Shown here in pieces: positions 11,801 through 24,270 of a stretch of 64,000 nt of DNA. A program made the translations under genes and the position numbers. Origin of the DNA: Theodoxus fluviatilis (lineage: Eukaryota > Mollusca > Gastropoda > Cycloneritida > Neritidae); assembly GCA_034096865.1 (NCBI GenBank), contig JAWQFJ010001222.1, forward strand, positions 5,001 through 69,000, given 5' to 3'. Positions within the stretch are counted from its first letter, which is position 1. Each line of letters opens with the position of its first letter. Under the pieces are notes generated by a model. It was not told the DNA's origin. It searched no databases and worked only from the letters and a program-made list of their open reading frames with translations.

Positions 11801-14800
11801 TGTAGGGGATGCGCGTATGGGTTCGAATCCGCACAGAAGCTTTTTTTTTTTTAATGTGTGCATGGTATTCGAGAGAGAGAGAGAGCCACCCCACCCGCTG
11901 TTGTACACGTGAGAGGTTGAGGGTTCGAACCTTACTTCCCCCCCCCCCTCTTTTCTCGAGAGGTTGCGGGTTCGAACCCGATCTTTTGTTGTTGTTGTTG
12001 TTGTTGATTTTTTAATGTCAAAACCTGGAGGTTCAGCGCCAGCGGTTTTTATAAAATCCTGTTTGATAGAAGATGCATCTCTCCAGGGATAAACATAAAA
12101 AGCTGAACACTGGATATCCACAGAAGAGCTGTATTAGAATGAACAGCAGCAAACACTACTGCTGGAAGACCGATACAGGATTCCCTGACCAAAGAAGGCA
12201 GGGCTCACAGGAGGATTGCTTTACAAGAAAGTCTGCACACGAGGACACATGCAATTAAGATGAAGATGCTTCCCTACCATGGGATTGGAGGAGGAGGGGA
12301 CCTTCGTGCTGTTCTGGCCCTCTGAGGAATGAGTGTCTGTCGTAGCTGAGCTGGATTTGCTGCCGTCAAGACTGGAATTGGGCCGCCTGAGAAACAAACA
12401 GCGGACCTGAGTAAACTTTTTTAAGGTATAAATTCTCCTCAACTGTCCGCTTGTGCCATCGATAGATACCCGAGTTACATCAATAAGCAGGTTTCCTTGA
12501 CCAAAACATTTTCAAGAAAATGGCATATTTAGATAAATATGAATATTGCACCTGAAGTAGCATGACCAGACACTGTTAATCTCAACAAATCTATAAGAAG
12601 AGTACAAAAACAAGAAGTGCACAGGAGTACATACACTTGGAGCCAAGTGTTGAAGATGCTATTTCATTAGGAATCTGAAGTATACTTTTCATTTGCTACG
12701 CTCAACTTTGGCAAAAATACATGTTAAAATTCTACATTAAACATGATGATCATGAAGAACACAAATACAATAATTTAAATTGTGAAGCACATAACACAAT
12801 TTCAAACAACCCTAGCACTGCATGGATGTATGGAGCCATTCTTCAGTTGACAAGTTTCAGGTTTTACTGCACACAAAAACCTCAATCATTTTCATCAGTC
12901 ATCATTATTATTATTGTAATCTTCTGTTGTTTGTAATTGTGGTGACAATGACGGTTGTTTTTAATACCATTCCTCTTACTATCACAGAGTAGGAACATTC
13001 AAGCTGGGCACATCTTGGACCTACCTGCCCACGATGACAGGGAAGAGGTGTTCTCTGGAGCTGCTGCTGCTGCTCTGCACAGAGGAGATCACTGCCTCCA
13101 GCTCCAGACACTGGCCCCGGCACTACAGGGAAGCACCAGAATGGACTCATTACTCCGCAAGCCTCTGTCCCCTTCAAGAAGTAAATTGAAAGTGGAAACA
13201 ACCAGGCCCAATGCAGACAGAAGCATGTCCCTCAAATCGAGTCTACAACAAATTCTCAGATTAAAACTGCAGGCATTTAATGTGACATGTCTACTTATAG
13301 CAATTCCAACAAAGTGGAGATTAAAATGACAAACTGAGAGGCATATCCAACACAGGTGTTAGCTTCACATGCTTACATGCAGGACACAGCAAAGTAAACG
13401 TTTCACGACCTCAGGAAGGGACAAAGCCTGAAACCTCCCAGTCAACATACAAGTGCTCTGACCACAATGACAACACTCTTCCCTTTACCTGTTTGACAAA
13501 GTCCAAGAGCTCCTTGGTTTCAGCACTGAGACGCTGGTGCTCTGTGTGGAGAGAGTCCAAGGTCAGGGACGTCCCATTGCGCTCTATGATCTTCACTCCA
13601 CTGTGACTGCAAGTGACCTTTGCCCCTGCACAGACAGAAGATTTCATTGGTCAACCAAGAATTCCTCTGAAAATCCAAACAATTTCAACCCATCCAGGTA
13701 ACAGATGGTGAAGAGGATGAATGTAGTTTTTTTTGTTGCCTATCAGCCTTTGTAGGCTATGTAAGGCCACTGATCACTAAAATGACTAAAGCTAGCAGGA
13801 GTACAAGCAAGTCAAGCCTCAATTTCCCGTCACTTGCTTTTTATGAATCTCATAGGGAGTCACGGTAGGTCTATTCCACTGGGAGATCAAGGAAGTAGAT
13901 AAGCTCCTTTCGATTCACAGCCTTTTAAATGGTGTCCATTTGCATTCATCAAACATACCTCAGGGTAGAGAAAGAATAAGAGACAGATGAACAGGATTTG
14001 CTTGCTTACCCTCAGCAGGAAAATCAGAAGAAAAAGAAAATCAACCATGTAATTTGGGTCATGGCTGCGTAGAATAAAGCTTAAATTGACAACAACAAAG
14101 ATATTAAATGTTTATAAAAGAATGCCAGACTTACATTCCTTACCGAACTGTCCAAAAGCCATCACTCTCACCAATTACTTTCATGTCAAATGTTGTTTGA
14201 ACTTTGCCACAAAATGATGGCTTCCCAAGAAAAATTAAAAGTTGTTTCATCATTTGATAACTTTTTTGATTAAAAAAAAAGATAAGAGGAGAAAATTATG
14301 TACAAGTTACCAGGACTACCTACCATCATAGAAAACTGTCTCAAAGTCGGTGTTGGGACCATTCTCCATGAGCATGCACTTGGCGCGGGACGTGTACATG
14401 GTGACCTTGGGTGTCTTGGAGCGCACCAAATTGACAAAGCGTGCTGCATACTGGTACTTCTTCCAGTACTTCTCCGGCAGCGTGGCATAGGTGTAGCTCT
14501 TCAGACTGCCAGGGGGAGGGGCGGGGGGATGGTCTGTCACTACCAAGCCCCCACTCTCACCAGGATGGAACAGTGTGATCTGTAAAAAGATTCCATTAAT
14601 TTACATCTCCAGCTCTGTTGCTGGGACAGCAAGCAGCAGCCATTGTTGCTGGGACAGCAAGCAACAGCCATTGTTGCTGGGACAGCAAGCAACAGCCATT
14701 GTTGCTGGGACAGCAAGCAACAGCCATTGTTGCTGGGACAGCAAGCAACAGCCATTGTTGCTGGGCTTGCTGCTGAGTGTATCAATCTCTGGCTAAGGGA

Positions 14801-16087
14801 GCAGATGACCTCCTCATGGTTTTTCTAACAGCTCCCAAGTGTGGAGTAAAGGAAAGAGGAAAGAACTCCAGTGTTCTGGCTCCTGAATCAATGAAAGGAT
14901 CCCTCCCTAGATGAAACGGTCTTCTCTGGCCTTCTCTTGGGCCATGCTCTTGGGATCACCAGCAGTGGAGTCAACTCAAGGGTAAGTTTCAATCAGTGTT
15001 GGGTCATAGTTTTGACCATTAGCCTTCAGATATCCTCCACAAAAATGTCATTGTTAATCCAAAATTATTACAATTCTGTCCACACTAAATATCAGGTAGC
15101 TTCCAAAACTGAGCATGACAAACTGACACTTTGGCATCAACAAGACAAACTCCCTACAGTTCAGCGCAAAAAATAAACTACAAATGGAGAATCCTAACAG
15201 CATACCTGCTGGCCATCAGCTGAGATGTTGAAGATCTCCACCACTCGGTCATCTCCTTTCTTCTGCTTCAGAAACTCCAGACAAACATCTCCTCCCTCCA
15301 GAATATTCACCTGCAAAGGATAACATTACCAAGCTTTTATCTCCTGTATTTGCTTCTGAAATCATGAGAGGCTATTGAATTCTTCTTACAAAAACATGCT
15401 GCTTAGTAACAAATGTGGCCTTTACTCTTTTTTTTCTTTTTTCAAATAGATAACATATGTACAAAAGCTCTTCTTTAAAATCATCCTGATGCACATGTAT
15501 GTAAACTTGTTGCTTCTAAAGGAGAGGCAATGTAGTTGAGACAAAGAATATTATGATGGTACAGCATGCAACAGTGTAAGAGAGAAAACTATCCACCAAA
15601 AAGACTGCCTACTGCTTCCTTTGCTATTTATGAAAATAAAACAAATCGCATCAACAAAAAAGGACTGAACAAGAGGAGACAGAGTTTCAAATGGAACAGG
15701 AACTCACAACAGCGTTCTTGGTCTTTTGTCGGATGGGTCGAAGCCTGAGGGCGTTGAGGGGGGCCACCAGTGCTTGAATGCAGCCCTCTCCCCCTGACCC
15801 CTGCTTCTCTCCCCCTTCCCCGCTAGACTCACTGCGAGGGGAGAGCAGGTTTTCCATGCTGCCGGACTTGAGACCTCGCCGCACTGCTTTGTTGCTGAGG
15901 TATACCTGCAAAAAGCAGCAGCACGGTTAGTGTCTTCTCTGCTGTCTCTCTTGGCAGGGCTGGTGTTGATCTATTACCAAGGTCATACACTTTCATTAGT
16001 TCAGTAATGGCTGCCTATCTAGACCATGGTAAATTTTCAGGTTCAACTTCAAGGATTTCTAAATCATTTTAAACTTTTACCTGTGTT

Positions 16088-16149
<62 letters not shown>

Positions 16150-19100
16150 ATGTGTGTATGTGTGTGCGCATGCAAATACATACACACATGTACACACACA
16201 AAGACACACACACACACCCCGCAAGCCCAATACACCACCACCATCTTTCTCTAGGCACCCCAGCTTGACTCCCAGGCTCTCTTGTGGAAGGAAACACACT
16301 GTGTTACATCTGACAATGACTTCTGGACAGTTTCCAGAAGGTCTGCTCTCCAGTTCTCTATTCAAACCTCCTTGAGTCTGTTCCTGTAACTTGACTACAG
16401 ATAGGCTAATATCCCAATGTTGTCCCTACAAGAGTGCAGCATAGCTTTACCTTGTGCGTGGGGTCATGGGCAGGGTACTCCACAGGTTGGGGCAGATGTG
16501 GGATTCGGGAAAGTTGGTCCTCCACCGTCTGGGCCAGACCCTGCTGCTGGACTCTGGGGTGTCCCTGAGACCCCTGGAACTTTTCGTGCATGCTGGTGGG
16601 CCCTGAATCTGTGTCATAGGAAAGGACTTTTCTGGTGGCTGTCAGACTGAACTCTGAGCTGGTGGAGGCCTCAGAGTTGCCTGCACTCAAGCCATGTATG
16701 CCTGCACTGGGACTGGCCTGAAGAAGAAAAAAAAATGGCATCATTGTTCCATACATAAAATATGTGGAAATTAGTCCAGAGAATGAAGAAGTTCACAAAA
16801 ACAGGAAATCTTTTGCAACCCCCACCCCACCCCACCCTCGTTTCATTTTACATCTGTACAGTAGCAAGGTTAAAGTGAATACTGGTTCTCAGTTACATCT
16901 ATTTCTGTCTGTGACCAAGTGAAGCAATTTGGCACATTGAGACTGTAAAAAAACCTTGTACTATGAGGAAGATGCAACTGTTTTACAAAATGAACTACAG
17001 CTATTCCGTAAGCATCATAGATAGGGTGTCAACTCAGCTAAATTTTCACATTCTCACAATCCCATATCCCTCACAGACAAACCCGCCCTACCTGCTGCAT
17101 GCGGCCCTGGCTGTAGAAGGAGCCTGACCAGGAGGAAGAGCTGTGGGAGACGTCCTGGTAGCGCCGCGGGTCAAAGCCTGGCGCTGCTACCGGCACATCT
17201 CCCCCTACTCTTCCTGGCTCCCCCCCTCCTGCCTGCCACCCCCCACCCCCAGCCTCTGTGGTGCGGGTGGGGGTGGGGACATGAGAGTAGGCATGGTGGC
17301 TTGCTTCAGGTGACTGTAGGTTGTACTTTGCTCTCCAGCGCTCTGCCTCCACCAAGCTGCAAACAAAGCATAGAGCATCGTCTAGGTTTTTTACATTGAT
17401 GATTGTAGAATCTGAGTTTTGGACAAGGCGATCGTTAACAACTTATGACAAGAACAGGGTTGTGGTGAAGGCTGCGATAAGTCAGTAGAAATGAATATAA
17501 TCTGAGTTTATCTTTGGTTGAGGTCACTATGTGAAAAGCAGCATGTTTATTTTAACAGAAAATTTACTGGCTAATCACTGACAAATTAGGATAGATATAA
17601 TACCGATGCTTTTTTTATCAGACCATCTACTAATCAGACAGTCTGTCATTCTGTCCTTTATGGCCTGTGATTTTTCAAATAGATCTTATTTACTCTTGTG
17701 CAGGTGTGTGCCTTTGCCTCCAATGCCTGTCTGTTTGTGGGTATTTCAACAAGTTTGTATGTTGGTGTATGTGTGAGTGTGTGTATATGCACATGTGTGT
17801 ATGCACATTTGTGTGTGTATGCACGTGTGCATGTACATATGTGTGCGTGTGCATGCATGCACAAATGCTTGCACATGTGCATGCATGCTTACCTGTCTCT
17901 TTCTCTCACAGGGGGAGACATGGGAAACTGGCTGGCTGGGGGACCTGGACCAGAGGTCTTGGCAAAGACTACCTGCACCAGACCCCCTCTACCCCCTTGA
18001 TGACTGCCGTGGGGGTGGCCACGGGAGGAGGGGTTGTGGGGGGTCTCCTCCACCTCCAAGATCTGGGGCTGTTTGTCATGCAGGGGGAAGCCAGACAGAG
18101 CTCGGGACTTTGAGGAGGCAGAGGAGCGATTGGACATGACGGTTGCCATGGTTCCCTGACCGCTGTCCAGACTCATCTCTGACACCTGGAGGATGAAGAC
18201 GCTGAGGACAGTGAGTTTGTTCCTTTACTGGGTTACTTGCTAGCATGAATGAAATCTATTCATCCATGCAGCTTTATACCTGACAGCTATGACGCTTAAA
18301 ACATTCTTCTTTGTTTTGGCTGAGATTAATGGGAGTAAGCAAAACATAAAACATCAACATTTCTGCTTCAATCTACTGTAAAAATCTTTACAGAAAATAG
18401 TGCCTGAGACTGAGGGCTAAATTCAGAAGAGGACCTCTCGACAGCTAAATGGTAGTCCAGAAGCGGAAGAAAGGGTCCATCTACTTGGATGATCGCACTA
18501 CTGTACAAGAGCAGTGCCCACCTTGTGAGTAATTCTTTGGTAGCCTGGTAGAGGAGACTTGGTGATGAACGGATGACACAGGACCTCTGAAAAAGAAAGC
18601 CAAAACATCCATTTTGTGTTCTCTGAAATTCAAGACCACAGATTCATTGCATGTCTGATAAGGTGCATACATTTTATTTTTCTTTCTTTTGTGAAATAAG
18701 CCCTTATTTGGGCAAGTTTCTATGGGAAAGACCAATTAGCTCAATTCTTGTAAGATTTTTTGCTGCCATATTAGACATATGTCATCACATTAAATATCAT
18801 GTGAAAATAAAAATGATGATACAGATAAACAAAGTCTCTGTGATTTCCTGAAGACATATTTTTTTTCATAATCACTGATCATTCAAGCCACACTTATAGT
18901 TATACAGAGAGACAAGAGCTTGTGAGAATGTTTGCAGAAGCCAAACAGTCCATGCCTTTATACAAGACAAATTTACTCATTCATGAACATTCAAGCATTT
19001 CTAATTGAAGATAGATCAAGGAAAGAGTTTGTATGAAGTGAATGCAATGTGATCTTCAATAAATATCTAAGCAAGACGTACAATTAGATGTTGTTTTTAT

Positions 19101-22100
19101 AGAAGCCAAATGATAAAATAAACACAAATCCTTCTCCAGACAACAATATCTTAGCAATAATCACTTCAGGATTGGGTAGTCAAAAGTTTTTTCTGGAAAA
19201 TATGTGCCACATGATCTTAACCTGACTGCAAACATGAAAGCTAAATGATGAAAAGCTAGGCACTCATCATAGCTGTGCAGAAACCAAATGAAACATAGTA
19301 TCCCTTACAAGTGAACATCCAATCAACACTACTAATAAAAGATAAACACACTCTCCCACAATTTATTTGGAGAAAAAAAAAACCACATGATCATCAGCTA
19401 ACACTGAACATTCCAGCCACACTTACGATGGGGAGAAAGGCGCTCTTCAGGGTTTTTGCGGAGCAGTTTCTGGATGAGATTGCAAGCCTCTGGGGAGAGG
19501 TGCTGTGGCAGAACGTAGGTACCATCCTTGACACGGTTGATGGTGTTCCTAGCATCCTCCGAGTCGAAAGGAGGCTTGCCCGTCAGAAAGGTGTACAGCA
19601 TCACTCCTACAGACCACAGGTCTGCCGCAAGACCATGAGGAACTCGTGACGCTACCTCCCTGTCACAAACACACAATGAATCAGGTAAAGAAGTGAGGTT
19701 TCCTTTCTCACATTCATGGATCAGAGCTTGAAAAGCTTGGTCTAAAGCCTTGGCACCTTTGCAAGTAATAGGTAAATCTGAGCTTGTAGAGAGCGGCTTT
19801 CGGTGGTTAAAGGTTTATCTAGTGCAGCAAGTCTGAACTGTGATTCAGTGTAATCTGTGACATTTCAGATGATGTTCTTAACTTTCCTGATCAACAAAAT
19901 CTGAAGAGCAGAGAAACAAAAATTAAGATGAATACAATGACATACTATTTAGAAAAAAACAAGATTGTTGGTGACTACAGTAAAACCTCTATTTTGCGAC
20001 CTTTGAAAAACCTACCGAATCAGGTCTTAATTTGGAGGGAGTCATAAAATGGAGGTAAGGAGATTTGAATAAAATGAAAATAATGTATTATATATATGAA
20101 TAATGCCAACATAAAACACAATGCAATACATGCACAATACATCTTTTTTTACAGTTAACTTGGAGTAAGCTAGACCTCCTATTCTACTTTTTTTTTAAAT
20201 ATACATGTATGAGCAGAATACAGGAGATAAAGGAACTTTGAAGAGGCTGATATATTGCATGATATAATGTACTTGTATACAACTGCTACTTGCAAATGCA
20301 GACCTGCCTACCCTCCCCAAGGCCAAATCGGGAGATTCTGAAAAACAGGCCTGGGTCCGGGGAGGGGGTTAAAGTGCGCAGCTGAAACGTGATAAGCGGG
20401 GGGGGGGGGGGGGAGCGAGAGCCTATAAGATCGCTCGGAGCTCAGCCGATACGTGGGAGCGTGTGTGTGTGTGTGTGTGTGTGTGTTGTTGCGAGCCTCT
20501 AGGACTGCTCGGAGCTCAGCCGAAACGTGATAGCGGGGGGGGGGGGGGAAGAGGGGGGAAGGGGGGAAAGCGAGAGCCTATAAGATCGCTCGGAGCTCAG
20601 CCGAAACGTGAGAGCGGGGGGGGGGGACCCTAACGGAAGGCGTACTCAGCCTACGCGTCTAAAACCCCGTTTTTCGTAGGTTCCGTTCATCGAAATCGGG
20701 AGAATTAAAAAATTAAAAGCCAAATCGGGAGAATCGGGAGAATTATCGGGAGGTCGGGAGAAGCACGCCTAAATCGGGAGTCTCCCGCTTTTATCGGGAG
20801 AGTAGGCAGGTCTGCAAATGACATAGGCTCAATTTTGGCTGAGAAGTTTCTGGCTGTTTCAAGGGCACCTTACTTGATGAATGTCTTTAAGGGATTTTTT
20901 GTTGAAATATATATATACTAATAGACGGTACCGCTGTAATGATCGCTGAACTGTTTACTTGATCGTTTCATTCTTTTTAACCCTAACTCCATGCTAATTG
21001 AATGGCCAACAGGAAATTTGACCTAACTTCAACCTAATTTTAACTTTAACTTGACGAATGCCAGACCACTACGGTCACTGTCAGTGCTGCCATTGGAGTA
21101 GCCTCTGCCTCCTGGCCACCTGTAAACCGATGCAGACACGTTCGCAGCAAAATCGAAAACCAGGCCGCCAGTAGTAGCCTCTGCCTCTTCAGTCACTGGC
21201 ACGGCAGCTCACTCGCTGCGAGTTGATACTATTTTTACTGTTGAACCCGCGATGGCTGGAAATTTCAGACAGTTATCTCATGCAGAGCGAACATTGAGCA
21301 ACATGTTTATTACGAAGCTTAACATTTCTCTTTCGGACGAAAGCATTATTCCGTAATGCATGAAAGTTGTCTGCCCCTTGACCACAAGTCGCTTGGTCTT
21401 GGGAGACGTCACTGGATGGTAGATAATTCTTACATAACATGAAGTAACTCCTACTGCACTAAGTGTGCATAACAGCATTGGCAAAAACTGTCGTTTTGGA
21501 ATGGACAGTAAGTGCAGTTGCATGTGCCGCTAAAGGGACTGCAGTTTGGGAAAATCTAGGTCAAAAAGTCGTTAATATGCCGAGGATTGACGGTCCCAAG
21601 TCTCGTTTGGAGGAAGTCATTTAAGAGAGGTCACTTTGATAGGAAAATACATCCGTTAAAATTTTTCAAGTCACAATCGTGAGGAAGTCGTTTAAGAGAG
21701 GGTCGTAAAATAGAGGTTTTACTGTACTGATATCCATAAAACAAAACTTTTTAAACAATATCTATCCAGAATGATGTAATCTAAACTGTGGTGATGGGAG
21801 AAAAGAGCATGAAATGATAGACAATCTAACAAAAAAACTTCACTGGAAAATCTTACGGAGGAATGTAGTTTGGAGTTCCACACATTGTGAGGTGTTTGTC
21901 ATCAGGAGAATTCAGTTTTGTAGCAAGACCAAAGTCTCCAATTTTCTGAAAAGAAGAGGGAGTCCTTGCTAAAAGTAAAACCTTTGTAATGTTATTGTTA
22001 AGCAACAGATTAAACTCTTAGACTGAAACCAGACATACAAAAACCACAGTGTAAGGAGCTTTACTTATGCATGGAGAACATTAACTACAAAAACATTTAT

Positions 22101-22633
22101 CCTTAAAGAGTTTTATAAACAATCAACTCTGTCCTTGTTTTCACATTAAACCCTATGAAACAGCAGTATCAACGCATGCACATAGAAGTGAATCAATATC
22201 AATGAAAAATACTAAAGGGTGTTTTGATACCAATTCGGTAATGGTGTGTTGTGTGATAAACTGATCAGTTAGCTGAGAATGGTTTCATATGGATCACATG
22301 ATGACATGAATGAACCCTGATGTAGCATGCTACTATTGCTAAGCAGACAAGGAGCAGACAGAAGTAGGTCAAGGACAATGAAAGCCTGCACATCTGGTCA
22401 CAATAATCAATCAGACCTGCCAACCCACCATCATGCCAAAGAGTAGCATCCAGAGCTATTTGGAGTAGCATTGAAGGAATAGGCGTAGCAGAGGTTGGGG
22501 GGGGAAGAGATAAGGCTGTGAAGGCGGCGTGATAAGCTGAACCAGCGGCCTGAAAGCAGGGGGGGGGGGGGGGGGGGGGGGAAGAAGAGATAAGGCTGCG
22601 AAGGCGGCGTGATAAGCTGCACCGGCGCGGAGT

Positions 22634-22665
<32 letters not shown>

Positions 22666-23327
22666 CGGGGCGTTCTCCATCACGGTCAAAAGTTCAAGCA
22701 CACGGGAAAAGCGTAGTTTTTATGGACAAGCGTAGCAGCGTAGCAAGCATGTCGAAAGCGTAACATACTACGCCTAAAGCGTAGCATTTGGCAGGTCTGA
22801 TCAATCTTCACCCCTCAACCCCATTCAAACCACCACCCACCACCCTCACTCCTCCATTTTCACTTTCACCTACTGCTATTGTCAAGCTATCAGCTGTGTA
22901 TGGGTTTCAGGTTACCTACTGGTCTGTTTGGAATGCCTAGGAATAGTAGGATAGAAGTGTCGGAGTCCAGACATCAGACATTTCCCCACATAAAACAATC
23001 TTATTTCACTGGTTTATCATTCTACTCCTGATATGGGCTCTGACAAGCAATAAACAACGCAACTGTTGGAATTGTGAAAAAAGAACCCAAAAATCCCCAT
23101 ACGATGTGAAAGAAAAAAAGCACTCACCACTTTCATGTCCTGGGTGAGAAGAAGATTGGAAAGGCTTAGATCTCTATGAAGGATGTTGTGGGAGTGGAGA
23201 TATATGATGCCTTCCACTATCTGCTTCATGTACTTCCGAGCTGAAAAATGTGAGAAGAATTAATTATTTACGCAATTAAGTTTAAAAGGCACCTAGTTTT
23301 CGGCATACCCAAAAATTCTGCAAAGCT

Positions 23328-23398
<71 letters not shown>

Positions 23399-23667
23399 AC
23401 ACAAGGACTGAATAACGTATGGGTGGATGGATGGATGGGTGGATGGATGGATGGATGGATGGATGGATGGATGGATGGATGGATGGATGGATGGATGGAT
23501 GGATGGATGGATGGATGGATGGATGGATGGATGGATGGATGGATGGATGGATGGATGCATGGATGGACAGAGAATTGAGGAATGAACAGTCATTGCTTGG
23601 GCCTCAGGTCTGTGGCAATTCCACTGAAAAACAACAACAACAACAACCACAAAACACACAAAAATCC

Positions 23668-23758
<91 letters not shown>

Positions 23759-24223
23759 AAACACTGCACAAAACTCAGAGAGAGAGAGAGAAAAACAACA
23801 AAAAGAAAGGTGCAGATTAGGACTGGAAACAAGACAGAATTCTTTCACCAATGTGGATTATTCAAAATATAGTTGCCACTTTCTACCAGTGTACTTGACA
23901 CAGTCTGCTCACCGTCATCTTCTGATAGAGGTCCGTGTTTCCGCAAATAGCCCTGCATTTCTCCCTTGGGACAGAGCTCTGTCACCAAGTACACGTAGTT
24001 CTCATCCTCAAAGTAGTCATACACCTGCAGCAAGAACATGCTATGTGTCATTAGCTGTGAAATTCTATGAAAAATTTACTGGAACATTTCACTTGACAAG
24101 CAGCTGTATAATTACTGCAATTCCCATTTCCCCTCTTCAGAATCTAGTAGCACAAAAGGAACCAATATGACTAAAGCATTAGAAATGACAACTTCTGAAA
24201 ACCTACCCCAAATCAGAGAAACA

Positions 24224-24270
<47 letters not shown>

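Noticed and set aside
11819..11980. Functional tRNA gene
   Set aside because: B boxes are present but A-to-B spacing and folding do not give a cloverleaf; SINE remnants fit better.
14616..14765. CRISPR-like array
   Set aside because: Units are contiguous with no unique spacers, in an animal gene intron; it is a minisatellite. The same holds for 24725-24820.
14540..14828. Open frames in all directions over the 28-bp minisatellite
   Set aside because: A 28-bp array without stops gives such frames by chance; it lies in a PLK4 intron.
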